In this document: piece after piece, positions 21,140 through 36,100 of the stretch | Numbering within the stretch: the stretch's first letter is position 1 | Layout of the letters: the number at the start of each line of letters is the position of its first letter | Source: Cloeon dipterum | Lineage: Eukaryota > Arthropoda > Insecta > Ephemeroptera > Baetidae | NCBI RefSeq assembly: GCF_949628265.1 | Contig: NC_088789.1 | Location: forward strand, 5,200,886 to 5,264,885 | Length of the DNA: 64,000 bases | Direction of reading: 5' to 3' | Notes under the pieces: generated by a model | The model's input: only the letters and a program-made list of their open reading frames with translations | Database searches by the model: none | What the model was told of the DNA's origin: nothing | Translations under genes and position numbers: made by a program

Positions 21140-24100
21140 TTAGACTGCGGTCTCTCTCAGACAGTACACAACAAGCTCAATGTAACCAGGCATGCGGCCA
21201 ATTTGCTGTACCAAACCCTTGAGACTGTCCGCCTGAAGTTTGGAGACGTCTTTAGTGGACACGCACCTCTTGCGGAAGGTTAGCAAGTTCTTGAGGGAGA
21301 ACGACTTCTTCTTCTGCTTGTTCGAAGAGTCAAACAAGGTTACATACTTGCTCGGCGTGGCTGTTACCACGACTGAAGAGGCACCTGTGTTTGGAACGAC
21401 CACCGCCTGTTTGCCTGGGGACAGCAGACTCGGTTCACTCTTGGTCGAGCAAAATCTGCTAGCGGGACTTGCACACTCCTCTGAGCTAAGCTCGCTCTGA
21501 AAGCAAATTAAAAAAGTTTGGAATTTCAAGAGAGAGTATTTTTATAATTTTTATCGCTAGCTATAATAATACAAGATTACCCAACTGGAAAATAAAGACT
21601 TTGGGTAGCACTCATCCTAAAAATTTGTTGAAATAAATTTAAAAAAGATTAAATTACTAATTACCTCGCTGGAGTGACTCCGATGCTGTTTGGTCAAGGC
21701 CCACTCGGAGGAGGATCTGCTGGGCCGGCTTTTTCTTGAAGACACATTCGAGTCCTTGCTTCTCATCCTGGTGAGTTTGCACCCTCCTCTGTACCATCAA
21801 ACCAATTATTTTAACAATCTGAGGTTTTCTCCTTGGTTCGTCTCATTACCTGCTTGGCTGAGGTTTTGGCGCCTCAACCTGGGAGGCGACCAACTGGAAC
21901 GAGTGTTCCATCGAGTCATTAAGTCGGGCCAAAAAGTCTTTCAGTCTGCGCAGGCAAGTGGAAATAGCCGCGTGCTCCGGCGAGGCCTGCGGCGTGGCTT
22001 GCAGGAATTGGCGCAGCAGAAGCACGTAGCGCGGCATGTGCTGCACCGGGGTCAGCAAAAGGGCGCCCAGGTCGAGCCCCGTGCACGCCGGTCGTTGAAG
22101 GCAAGACTGCGATTTGCGAGATTATATTTTCCGTAAGAACAACAACAGAGCCAAATTGCTTACTTTTAGGAACCTGGTGAAGGCAGGCGAGGCTTTGCAA
22201 AGTCGATGGAATGTCTGCACAACCTCTGGAAAGGCGTTGGCGTAGCTGGTGTACAGCCTCAGAACGTCAGAGCCGTTGGGGTCCGCCAGGAGCTTTTGAA
22301 GCAGGTCCCCCAGTTGGGAATGTTGGTCCCAGGTGCTCACCCTGGCTTTCAGTGAGGTTAGAAGTGCACTGTGCTCTGTCCGCAGCTGCCAAACCTCCTC
22401 AGGGAATAGCGTGCTACAAAATTTTAAAATATATAACGTATGAGAACAACTTATAGCTTAAAAATTAAAATTTGTTGAATTTTAGCTTCAACATTAACTT
22501 AACAATTTGGATCTTGTTGCGGAATTAAACTGGTTTTGCTGCAATGTTAAAAGTTAAACTATTTTATAAAAAGTCCCGCTTTTATATATAACATCGCACT
22601 GGCTCTAATATTTTTTTTTTAAATCAATGAAATATTTAAACTTCCGCTTGTGTCATCTTTCCAGGGTTGAAGCATACTTTTCATGGCCCAGCGCTTTTGA
22701 AGTTAAACAAAAGATGTAACAAAGTTAATAAAAAAATTGACCTCGAATGGTTGCCATACCAAAAATTCCCTTTTTACACAGCATGAGTATTTTACTATAA
22801 ACATCTCCAAGTGCAACAGATAAAAAAATGATTCTGTTAACTGCCGCGTACTTGAGTTCAGTTTGCTGGACAATGCCGCTCGCCTTGAGCGGTTGTGCGA
22901 ACGCTTCCTGCATCGTCTGCAGTGTGCTACAGTAGTCCTGCTCGAGGGCCAAGAGTTCTTTGGCAACTTGTAGCCTCTGGGTAACAAAGGTGCTGTCCAT
23001 TTCCAGGAGCTGCAGGCCGCACTGTTGGCCCAACGAAGTACATAAACTCAAGCTTTTTGCCGCTGCCAGAGAAAGAGAGCATTCCGAGTCATCGTCTGGA
23101 GAATCTAAAAAAATTAATGCCCAAAGTTTTACTCGTGGGATAAGCAATTAAATTTGAGGAATTTTTACAACCTCTCATAATTTATATCCTCTCAGTTGCA
23201 AAAATAAAAATATATTACCAATTCTAACATCTTTTTAATTTTGATGGCACGATTGTGCAATGTGCAATTACCTGTTAGAGTGGCGACGTAATCGTGGACG
23301 AGGTTGGAGACCTGCGCGTTCGACTGGGCTGAATTAAAGGCTGCGTTGGCTCTTTCGAGAAGAAGAGCGACCCCGGAGTCGCTGGACGGTGCGTCGCTTG
23401 AACCGTTGGTTCGAAATCTGCGGATCACGAGGCAATCATTAGAGCCGATTCATCTAGAGATGCGATCGACAAATAGGAAAACATTGCGCCAAACAAGGAA
23501 GACGAGATAATATGCATCAGTCCAATAAATAGTTCATCTAATCCGCGAGCATGTGGAAATTGGGGGAAACACTTTCTCTATAGGTTCGCCGGTCGTAAAA
23601 AGCAGAGTTCGCCGAACTTGCAATTATTATTGCTCATATTACGGTGCCAGCAATCGCGTGCAAAGGAATTTGTGCATTATCATTATATATAGGCTGTCGA
23701 ATAAAGCGGTGCAGTTGTGTAAGCCTGCCTTTTGCTTTCGGCTCTTCGATCATGTGGAATTTTTGCTCGCATCTTACGAAAGCAATTTTTCTCCTTTCCA
23801 TCTGAACCGGCATTGCAGCTCGCGAAAGGCATTCCAAAAACTGTTGCCTACTGTGCAATCGATTAATTGACAGTTTGATGGATCCCTGAAATTTTTCGAA
23901 AGTAGCTCTGAGTACGCATTTAAATTCCGCAGCAAGTACAGATAGCGGAATTTCAAGAAGATCCCATTAAACTGCGCCTTGCTGACACGCTGATCCTGTT
24001 TGTCTGCCGATGTCAGAATGTAAAAGTCGTGAAGTATGATTGCTGCACGCAGATAAAATAAATTATGCTCCCCGCGCATCAGGGTATGACTCAGGTTGTT

Positions 24101-27100
24101 GCCCTGGCTCAGAATTCCTCTCGCTGGTCGTCGGGTTACCTTCTCGCCTTTGTTCGAATATACGGTGCACGTCTCGTGCGTTCCTCTTAAATATCATCAT
24201 CTCATCGCACCCACCGTGTGTCATAACGGCGAAGTACTTTTTCATTATTCAATCGAAATCAAAGAAGCATGTGTGTAAAGAAACTGACACCTACGCTTTC
24301 AGAAAATATTGACTGTTCATTAAGATTAGCTCATGGCTTGAGAATTTGTCCCTCTTGACCTAGAGCGTTTTCTCTCTTTCAAAAGGTCAAATGACTTCTT
24401 CATAGCGCACACCATTCTCTTTACCATGTTGGGCATATCGTCGACACTATATGCACTAAAATTTTACGCAGAAACTGTTTTTATTCTGCGAGGAGAAAAG
24501 AGTACAGTTTCTCAAAGTTAGTCAGTGAAAAATATTTAACTTTATTCAGACATTTTTCCTTCGATTTGTTTAAGTAGGTAAAATCTCTTGGTCCTTTTTT
24601 GTTTCATCCTGGCTGTATTTCCATTTTTACCTTTTTATAATCACCATTTTATACAAACATAACGGCATTGAAAATTATACTTACTCCGTCCAAAAAAACA
24701 GTTAAATTCGTAAAATTCAAGTATGCGAGTGCTTTCGATTAGTACCTGATTTAAATGGAGATTTATTCTGAACAGGGAATATTTACTATTTGTAAGTCAA
24801 GGTATAACACGAGCTGATTTTTATCCTGCGCGCAGGGCATATATAGAGGCAATTTTGTATGCGGGCAACTGAGATAATGATGCGCCTTTCACATCAATGT
24901 CAGCGCGCTCTGTTACAGCACTGAATTGGAAATGTGCACGAACAGTTAGATAAAAGGCGCGCGGGTTATGGCTAATGTTTCTTATGTTCGCACGTCAGAG
25001 GAAAACGAAAATTAGACCCGTTTTGCGTGACCCTAACACCAAAGCCTAGAAATTATTTTGCCGGAATTGCTGCGTAATGAAGGATAAGGACCTCTCAGAT
25101 CGTCTCAAATTGTGTGGCTTTTCCACCTGACGGCACAGAAATCGCAGACTTTCCTTCCGAGGAGCGGATAAGAAACGGAGCCATCGCAATTTTTCGCCTA
25201 TTATCTATTCGGCCGAGCACTCTAAATAGGGGAACGACGATCACCAGTCGATCAGGTGTGAACGTGAACAGAGAGAAGAGGCGATGGACGGTAAACCACG
25301 CCGAAATGAGCTGTAAGTGGCAAAAAATCGGAGCAAACGCGCTCTCGCTGTATTACTTTTTGGTGACACTTTTCAGCTCCAGTGGAAAACGTGACTCGAC
25401 CAGTCGAAAATTGAATGGAAAATCACCTGCTGCGCGATCTGGCCCGATCAATTCACCGCTCATTGTCAGTATTTGTTCAAAGGAATCAAGATCACTTCTT
25501 GCTCCACTCACTCGAGGCCGTGTCACGACTTCAACTTGTGCGTCATTCCAATCTGAGTGGAAATAAAAGGCCAAGATACTCGTGAATTCATTTAAATTAA
25601 TTCAATTAGATTTTGAATTCCCAATCACTGCAGCTGTTCAGTGTATTTGAGATTACAATGAGTATATTAAGTGAGTTCGGTTCACTCTTGTCCAATTTTG
25701 GAGCTGAGACGGCGACTTGACGCTTTTGATCTCGCCGGACGATAATTGCGCCGCCGACAACTGGTCCTGGCTGCAAAAGGCAAACGTCGGCCGTCTGCTT
25801 CTGCTGCCGCGCGTGCATGAATCAGAAAGTCGGCAGACTGATTGTTTTCGCTCGTGAGGTGTCGAGTTATTCTGCGAACCTAAAAAGGCTCTCGATTTCC
25901 AGGTCAAATAGAGACTCTCGCGCGCACGCCTTTTAATTTAATGGCAAAATGCCATCCGCCCACTCTGATGGTATAAACTGTGCGCAAAGAGCCTTTCATC
26001 TCAAACGCTCCAATTTATCTGAATCACGAGATCATACTTCTGAGTGAGATGAGGAGAGAGGTTGCACGGCCAGGGCACGTTCCATTGTCGCAAGTTCGTT
26101 AGCCCGGACGACCGGCGCCGCCGCCGGAGGACAGATTTCTGCCGCCTCGAGAAATCACTTTCAACCGCGAGCCGCGCGTCTCATAAAAAGTGAAACACAA
26201 TAAGATTGCCCCTTACATAAAGGTATACAGTGGACGTAACACTTGGATTTATTTTCAATCGAAGTCTTTCAAAGGGCATAATATAATAAAATCCTTTTGC
26301 AGATAGCCACAATAGAATTCAATAGGCTCAAATCTACTTATTTTTACAAGGTCTTAACTGTCTTGATCATCATGATCTCAATATACATAATTTTGGTTGA
26401 CAACTAAATTAAAATTAATACAGAAATAAGCAAAAAAGCCAGTTTTCAATCGAACTCTCCACGCAAGAAAAAAACGACAGAAAATGAGTCAATTTTCCGA
26501 GCTCTATTGAGACGCCTATTTTCGACAAGGCTATTGACATGCGGTCTATACAATTCGACGGGGAAAAAAGAAGCGGATCAATTTGATTCAGCTTGAGAAG
26601 TGTCCCAATAGATTTAGATAATAGATCTTTGGTGGAGCCAAAAATAATGATGGTTTCACGGCACATTTCACACACAGCAGCGAGTGGCAGATCTCATCAA
26701 AACACAACACGCTGATTGATGCAAAGCTGGAGAAAGAAGAATGGACACGATTGCAAAAATGGCCACGCTGACAACTCAATATTCTGCATCACAAATGGAT
26801 CCCACTTTCAAAAATGACTTGCTTGACAGCTGCGAATTATTATGCTCCTACATCATTCCTTTCCAAACTGAACAAGCAAAAAGCAGACAGTGCATGAAAT
26901 GTCTGAAGCGATTTGCAAATAGTGCTGTACTCTTTTCAGTTAAATTGCACGTAAACACTTTAAAAAGTGTGACACACGTTCACATAAAATTTCTTTTGTT
27001 AAACTGACGAGAAATAAATTTTATGTTCATATTTCTCCTATTCAGTGTTTTCAATTCGTGCCAGCGCAGAGAAAAAAAGAACAATTCAAAAACAGTAACC

Positions 27101-30100
27101 GCACGTTATGATTACTGCACCTAATTTTGGTAAGAAATCCCTTTAACCTCTCCTGGCCTTAAATCACGACTTCGTTTAGTTCCAAAAATTCTTTTGAATT
27201 GAGGCTCAAAGTACAGGGAAAGGTTCCGCCCTGGTTCCACTTTGAATCAACCGCAAAACGATTATTAGACGCGATTACATGATGCGAGCTGTGCACTTAG
27301 AAAGGACCAGGAAACAAAAGATAGCGTCCACTGTTGGAAAAACCGCACAACAGGCCCCGAGGTCACGACCTTTTTCCAAACAACTCTTGCTGCGGTCACT
27401 TTTGCTGATTGATACGCCATTGGCAATCGAATGAAAAGGAACCCCGCACCCACAAGAGCAGCTTTGCCTTACGTCTACCCTTGGATGCAAACCGCAAGGT
27501 GCGAACAATTATATTGCGGCACGAGATAGAAAACTGGCGCACCGACTGACTGACTGAGATGCTTTTTGATGATAATGAGCAGCATCTGCAGCGTTCACAC
27601 GGCTGAGCGGTTGGGTCAGGCTCTATTACTCGCTGCTGCCGTTGCATTTCGAGGCGTCAATTCATTCATTCATCAAAGTTGCTCATGCTTGTAAACTTGG
27701 CGCAGCATGTCACACAAAAATAGCTAGTAATTTGTGACAGAAAATTGGTGTAGGAGTACCGACAGCGAGATTAATGTTTGTACTTTGTATGTAGCGCACT
27801 GCAGTATACTTTCTAACTGCTTTCTGCCTTCGGGCCAGGGTTTGTATTATATTAATCGACAGACGACTTAAACCGGGTTTCAAGGATTTCTTATAGCGCT
27901 TCAATAATTGTCCCGCTGGTCCAGCATATTCAACTCAACATTTCAAAATGGATTGCTTGAGGCTTTGGATAATCAATTCTATGAGCATCAGATCGTTCTT
28001 TGAACGCCTCTAATAAAACTATCTGCATTTGCTCTGTGAAAATTCCAAATTAGGAAAAAACTCTGCATTATTTATTTATGAACAAAATATACAGCAGATG
28101 TTGGTAATATTGTAGTAACCAAAGCTTATTAGGGTTTTCAATTTTAGAGCCTATTCTAAAGCACAGTTTGTTTATAATGGAAAAATTAATCTAAAAAACA
28201 ATAATAATAAATATATTAATTTTGTATTAACATTTATTTATTTTGCAATAGCTACTTCCACTGCCAAAAAGCAAAAAAGGAATGGAAGGACTTCTCAAGA
28301 TAACGTGTTACTATTTGTAGATTTTGTTTAGCAATTTGAATTGTTGATGCTCGAACGGATAATCTGGGTTAATAAGCGCACAGTGGTTGTGTTGAGCACA
28401 CTGTATGGAGCGTGGAGCCTTTTTGTAATCATTATATTCGGAAGAAGAGATTAAACCTCTCATTGTCCGCATTTAGAAACAATTCACAATGGCTTTTTCG
28501 AGTGTGGAAGGTCGAACTAAAACGCTCTAAATGAATGAGGCGTGATTTCGCCTATTTCCCACCGAGGAACAACAGACTGCTTCTCATCATAAGCATCCCA
28601 TTTTCCCAGCTCAATTGTGGGTGACGCAACGTTAATCAGACTAATAAGCGGCGTCGCCGCATCAATAAACTCAGTGCACCTTAAGCATGCAATTCCGGCT
28701 CAAAGCGAAAAGCAAGAGATGCAACGGTTGGAAAGCACTTGAGCTGCATTTTAATTAGAGCGGCAGCGCAATTCTCGAGAAAAGCAGCCTGGTGGATTAA
28801 TTACATGCCGAAATACGCGCGAGGGGAGCGAAAGTGCGACAAAAAGTGGCGGCCACTCATGTGAAGTGCTTTCTAAATTTGAATCTCATCTGCATTTTGG
28901 ATTAATTGCTCCCACCTTGACTTGTTAATGTGTGTTTTGGCCATATTTAATTTAACATGAATACCTAATTAAAATGCAGAGTGGCCCAGAAAAAACAGAC
29001 CGGAACGGCTGAATGGTTTTCGCTTAAAATCCCGATTATTTGGGAATTACATGATTATGATGGGAAGCTTAATGACTGCCACTCTTGTAAACCGGGGATT
29101 TTCACACGAAATTTCTAATCGCTGTAGACTTTAACTTTCTTCACTCTCTGTGGTAACCAAGTATTAAACATTCACTGGAAAACTTTGAAAACAGCAAAAA
29201 CGATAAAAAAAACCTCTAGCAGGTGGTTTTAAATCAAAGGAAAGTCTCTTGAGTCGAAGAATATTGATTCGAAAAGTTCAAACCGCAGCCAAACGTGGAG
29301 TATTACCCGTTTACGTAGTTCAGCTGTACGATTACCATCATTTCGTGAGTGAGCAGACAGGTAATGAATGAGGGAAGGCGAGGCTCTGCGAGTGCTAGCC
29401 AAGCCAACGGTCGTCAGCCCGTTAAGTTTCCTTCAAGTTGCTCGTTTTGCGCTGCTTGCAGCCATGGGCGGATGAAATTGCGATGGGATTAGACGATAAA
29501 CCATCCACTTCTTTTTATACGGCGCCGTTATTCGAGTTAGCCACTTGTCTGCGAGTGACATTTTGTTATTGAATCCCCAGAGATAAATCACTCCATGCGT
29601 CCGGGCGAAAAGTGCAACAATGCGGTAATTGGAAGCAAATTTCACTCGCGCGCGCAGTGACACGCCTTTTCAATTAAGATTAGTCAGGCTGTTGATTGCT
29701 TCCTTCACAATTTAATTTGCGCGCGGCGTGTGCAAACTAAATTGGCTTTTGAGCGAAAAAGCGGCGCCGTTTCCAAAGGATATTTGTGCTCTTTGGAGAA
29801 ATAAATAAAGGTTCACAATTCAAGGAGAGTGTCTGGCCTCATTGTTATGCGAATAACTGCATTTAAATTTAGCTCTTATTTCAGTTGAGCAAGTTTTTTT
29901 TAATTACGAATGGAATCAAGCGTTGCATTTACGACTGCAGTGAAGCAATTCGCTTTGTTCTGAAAGCAGCGTTCTTGTTACACGTGATGGCGCGGATGAA
30001 CATCGACGGCCGGGTGTGTAAATTTGGGCGAATTCCTGGGAGCATTACGAAGCCTTGCGCAGAAACGGACGAGGAAGTGTGATGAATGTCATTTGGCGAT

Positions 30101-33100
30101 AAACAAAATTGAGTGGCATTAGCCCGTTGTCGCACACCCGCAGATGATCAAGCTGGCGCTCGAAAGGAAACGAGAAAGAAACCATAATGTGTTAAATTGT
30201 ACGGCTTCGCTAAATTAGAATCTAAAGCGTGAAACCTCATGGGAAGCAAAGAGAAACGCGCGAGGTGTGCGTGTATATGTGACTATGCAGCAGATTCCTG
30301 CATTCAGCCCTGGATGCATTTTATAAACGCTCTTGAAGTGATATTACAGAGGGCACGCCTTCCTTTCTTTCTCATGACGATGAAATTTGCCACGAAAATG
30401 AGAGCGCGCCGACAAATGAGGCAGGAGAAAACGATATTGCCGTGGTGCGTTGAAAAATATGCAAAACATCAGGCGCGTGAATTCGAACAGGCTTTTTGTT
30501 TCTGGAGCGTTTCAAATTACACTTTTAAAATACCTGCGCGAAAAAGAAATCGCATTTTTCTTGCGATATTCTAATCGACTAAAAGCGAACTTGATTTGAG
30601 AAGCTCTCGGGAGTATATAAAATTTGGAAATTACATTCAAAGTAAGATTGTCAGCTTACCTTGCCGGTAAAGCTCCACTGAGGAGTAGTTCGTGCGTCAA
30701 AGTGTCCCGTTCCTCGCTCAGGGTCCGAACAGTCATTTCCAAGGAGTCGACCTGACCCTGCAGGGCGCGGACCGTAGCTTGCGTCGTGTCTAGCTCATTC
30801 TGGCAAAGGAAAGCGATCTCTTCAGAGCCCTGGATTAAATGAACAAAGCGAATTGCTCTTACTTTGTATGTTATGAGCAAGCGAAGAGCCTCGGCTAGCT
30901 GTCCGTCGTCCTTCGGCTCGGTGGGACTAGAAGTGTCTTTTCGGTGGTCATCGATCAGCGACAACTTCTCCAGGGCGGCCTCGAAGGCCCCTTTCATTTC
31001 CACAACTGCGCATTGTAACTGTAATCATACAACAAATTCGGAATTAATATTTGCTTTTTTATTATATAGTTCCAAGCTTAAGTGGAAGAATACAAATATT
31101 ACTCTTGATTTATAATGATTGATAAATTTTTACGTGTTTATCTACCAATTTCCACTTCCCATCATAATGAAATGATCAACAAGGGAGCTGGAATAATTTA
31201 CGTGAATTTTGGATTCAATTTTACTTTTAGCATTAATAAAAAAATCAAAGGCTGCTCGCGGCTTGCGAGTATGGCATCTATTTAAGTAACCAAGCCGTGC
31301 ACCACAGGAACTCTATTTACAGCAGCTGCTACAGTATACGTGCGTGTAAGCATTGAGCCAACAACAAAGCGCGAGTCCATCATTTTCAACGCTCACCACC
31401 CGCACGTCAGCGTCAATTAGGGCCGAAAGCGTCTTTAGACGTTCGCGAAACGCGACACTTGTTCGAGTTCTCAATTAATTTGAGCAACATTAAAGCCACA
31501 CAAACTGCACGGGCATGCCGATTCCACGGAGTCTAAATGAATGATATTGTTGCAGGTGTGATTGAATTCACGCCTGAAAGCGGCTCATTCGAGTGCACGC
31601 ACGGGATTACTGCAGAACTTCGCCTTTCCTTCGTTCTCACGCTATTCGATTCTTTCTCTTCCTCGCCAAAGCACCAGCGTGGCATTTTATTCTTTGTTTT
31701 GCGCAACAGATAGAAAGACAGCTCGAGTGAGACAATATCATTATAATATCCCGTGCATGTGTGTGGGGGCTTTCAAAAACTCTTCTACATTAAAATGAGA
31801 TAGGCTACCTTTTAACCTTGCAAAATATAAAAAAATCTATAATTTCTTAGGAGCAAAGATGACAATCTGGGTTTAAATTTATTTTTGTATTAAATCAATA
31901 AATCTATAAAATTTTATTTAACTCAATATGGATGAAAATAAAACTGATTTTCGTGTGCACTTTTATATGTTACCATTTCATTCATGTCTAAAAAGCATAA
32001 AATATCACGCAACCAACAGGAAAATAAAATGCATCTGAATTTAACAAAACTAGTGGAAATGAGGAAAACGATAAAAGTGCCGTGAAAAAGCACGTGTTTG
32101 TTTAAGGTTCGCTTGCACAGGGAAACTAGTAAATTTGCAGCTCAAGCACTTGAAGCCATTTTTAAAACTGATGCAAACAATTCTAATAAAATTATCACGA
32201 TTTGGTTTACTTTTACTTCATTAAAAATTCACATTTTAAGGGTTCGTACAACCAAATTTAACAAACTGCAGAAAGATCCCATGCAATTTCGCAAGGATAC
32301 GTCATTCAAGAATTAGACATTCGCTTATAATTGCAAGTGGCACCATAATTTAAATTTCGATTAAGCAGACTGTATTTTTTTCAATTTTGGTAAAACTGTT
32401 AATTAAATCCGTATACAAACTCATCCCGTTTTTTAACACTTTGTATTCCTAAAACTCAACTCCTTATTTTCAGTTTTCTTCAATGAAACATTACCCCTCA
32501 TATATATTCATTTGGAAGACATCTGACATATCAAATGTGAAATCAAGTCACCTCAAAAGCAAATATTGTTTATCGTGCAATTCACAATAGCTCGTGTGAA
32601 TTATTTATTTCCTCGTCGTTCCGCAACACCACTTCATTTTTGCGATATTCAATTGAAACCACAAGTGCAATCTTTGCATTTTCACCGCATTGCGAGGCTT
32701 CATAATGTTTTATCAATGTGAGCCAGCCGGGCGACACACGCCTAGTTAAATAAACACAGACAATATCAGGCCTGGATCAGCGACAAGTGCGATTCATTAA
32801 CCGACCGCACGAATGACGTCACCCAACGATAAACACCCATTTGCCGACACACCTGCCCTTCGCACGATTGCCGTTTGCCGTCTGGATTCGACACGCTGCA
32901 CTTTTATTGCGTTTATTTTGCCATGTGCCGTTCGCCGTATTACTCTCTGCGAGCAAGCAAACGGCTGATTCAGAACCGTGGCGGAAAAACGTTGTTTTGA
33001 TCAACACCGCATTTCTATTTGCAAATATGGGACACGTGTTTGGGGCGTACACTCGCATCGTCATAGCAACAAAATGTAGGAAGTACGACGAGTATTTTGC

Positions 33101-36100
33101 GTTTCCAGGGACTCAACGAACGGATTTGTTTCCAAACAAATATACGCTTTAATGCACTTGGGAGTTAAAAATAAACAAATAGATTGGAAGTGAAGCTGCA
33201 TGCTAATAATAATGTACGTATGTTCAACTGCTCCTTTGCCAATAAAATATTTTAATTTTAGAATATTCTTTCCCGTGCCGATTTAATTTGTACTTTAAAT
33301 AAATTCAATACATTATTCAGATTTAAATTTCCTAAATTTTAAGCCCTAATGCGACTCAAGTTTATATTTAGTAATTGAATTGTCAACAGCTTTTACTGCT
33401 AACATTCTAATTTTACTCTAAGTCTTAGCAAGGTTATAGTTTGAGCCAAATTAAAAATTGTAATAATAATATTGTAATATTCGCTTTTTGATTATCTATA
33501 CACCCACTTTAAAACATGAAAAGTGTTCCAAAGTTCTATTTGCATCTCTTCAAAGCTATTGAGGAACTTTTTCTTACAGCCATTCATAACTTTTCCCGTT
33601 GAAGCCACTCCCAAGCGTACATCCTAATAAATTCCGATTCATCAATTCAGCCACACAAAAAAGTGATCACATTAGCATGCTCAATTTTTTTGCGCCTCTT
33701 CCTTTTAACGGCAATATATACCCTCACATTAAATCAGCCCAATTTCCCACGGTGCGACCGTTATTGCTTTCGTGTAAAATTAAAATCAAAGCCAGCTCGC
33801 AGAGCACCGCTATCTACTACGTATTTTGAATGTTCCGACGATCGCCCCAACTGGCACAGAGGCAAGCAGGGCGGGGTGGTTCGCTTTCTTGGCTCTGAAT
33901 AATCGTGATGTCTCCAGAGCCGTAATTACACACTGGCAGCAGTCCTGCTGCTCCCTCTGATCTTGGTTCTACTTATCAAAATTATACATCATTACTCTCG
34001 CTCAAGATTGGTGCACACAGATAATGATGCATATTTCTGAAATCGTTCCTACACGCCGCTTTTTCCAGATTTGAAAAAATACAGGCATCAAGAGATCTCA
34101 TTGTCAGTTCAAGATTAGGTGTATGGGTAGTTGAGAAGACAGAAAATAGTTTTAAATTCCAACCAGTTCAGCCGTCAGGAGGAAGCTGCCAATTAGTAAA
34201 GCATTTCCATTTTTTGTGTGAAAAGCGAGGGGTCATTAGCTTAGCGCTTAACTTTTTCGAACGAGAGTTGTAAAACCGCGACCAGTCCTTGGGGCAAGGC
34301 TGGATCTGCAGACTACGCAACTCAAATGCACACAGATTCATCACGCACGCGAATTAGTTATCATATTTTGCGGTGTCAATGTTTGATTGTTAATATAAAA
34401 AAGTCACCAGTCATTTTGGCCGTGAACAACGTGATGTGCTGCTTTTTGTCCCCAAATTCTGACTATCTCAACTTTTTCGAGGATTTTTACAATGCAAAAC
34501 TTTGCGGAAAGGAATAAAAAATCTCTCGCTGCGTTTGAAAGCACACCTTGCTTAATTAATTTTCACTTTAAAAAAAGTATCACGATCATCTGTCGCTCCA
34601 TTGAAATAATTTGAGTGAAATGCGGAAAGAGAGCTGTTTTGTTTTACACAGTAAGTTAGGTAAACAATGCGCCCGAGCTAGCGAACAGAGGATAATTTAT
34701 GCACACTTCTTTTTTGGCTCAATTCGGTTCATCCGCGAGAGGAGGAACAAAAGAGGCACAAAAGTGAAGTTAGCGGTCCAAGCAGGTATAAAAAGAGCGG
34801 TTGGCTCAGGTAAGAAGGAACCGCGCACTCAAAAATAGACGCCGTCTGATGATCGCAGAGCGCAAAAACAACAGCTAATTTCAACCTGCGGTCATTGTTG
34901 TTGTTGCGTTGTTTTGCGTTTACGCGTCAAGGCACACTCGTTGCGTACAAGCCGTTTTCATTGTTCGACTCCGCTAGAGACGATTTTTATTGCTTTTGCG
35001 GCGAATATCATTTATATACGGTTTTTGATTAATTTTGAAAGCCGCTTTGCAATTGCTGACGGTTGATTATAAATTTGATTAAATAATCACGTCGTTACAT
35101 TTCACTTGTCAAAGCTCAACTTTCTCTGCTACGTTCTAATGTTTCGAGTTAGCTTCATGGGAATTAATGAGCTGTTTGTTTAATTATTGTATAATTTACC
35201 TCCAACATTGAATAATGAAAGTGAAGATGTGAAAAACCAATTCACTTTTTCAGAAAGCTCTAAATTTCGTTAATTATGGGTATTAAAAACATCGTAAAAC
35301 GTTTGGAATGCTCTTCTTCTAGTCTTGTTAGAAGACCATTAAATAAATTTCAATTTTTTCTTATCTTTTGTAAATAATGAAAACTGAAGATAATACAGAT
35401 ATAGGGCGAGTAAATGTTTATTAGAAAAATGAAAAATTAAGCTCTATTTGAAGAATTAACGTGAATCAACTATGATATAGCTCAAGTGTTTCTCAATTAA
35501 GTTAACAATTACTTTAATTTTGTTTCTTTTGTTGTTATTATATTTATCATCTTTTTGTATATGTTATTGTATATATTTTATCTGCTTAATTTTATCAAAC
35601 ATTTTACTTGAGCTTGAAGATACCAGGAAGTCTGCTTCGCCCTTGATGGAAACCACCACGCGACGAAAAAGTACTTGACAAAAACTGCTAATCATTCACA
35701 CTCAAACGTTATTATTCCTTGTTGAATTGTGCGTGGGCGGGGGCGAATAACTAATCGTTCGATTTTCCTCGGCAGCGAGCACAAAGCAGGGTGTGTTTCC
35801 AATGAGGCGTCCGTTCCCCGGTCTGCTTTCCACGCAGGCAGACACGCTAAATTCGTACGCCGCAACAACACGAAAGGTCGTTGGAATCGGATTTGATTTT
35901 GTTGTGTTTCATTTGACGGCAGTTATAGCAGCTGGTCATGACTGGGAGGACGCGGAGCAAAAAGGTTCACCGCTTTTTGTGTTCAATGTGCGAGAGTGTG
36001 AGTCATCGCCAACACGCCGGCGGTTCCTCTTGCGTAAAAAGCACGCAGACTCCATTTTTATATACAATTGCATCGAGCGTAACTCCATGGTTGTCGACTC

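Noticed and set aside
21690-22136. 148-codon plus-strand frame
   Set aside because: Antisense shadow of the DH-domain exons, which have clear family motifs on the minus strand.
25114-25566. 150-codon plus-strand frame, the longest in the window
   Set aside because: No ATG at its start, no recognisable domain, no splice context, and it lies inside an intron of the Rho GEF. Length is within chance for a GC-richer patch.
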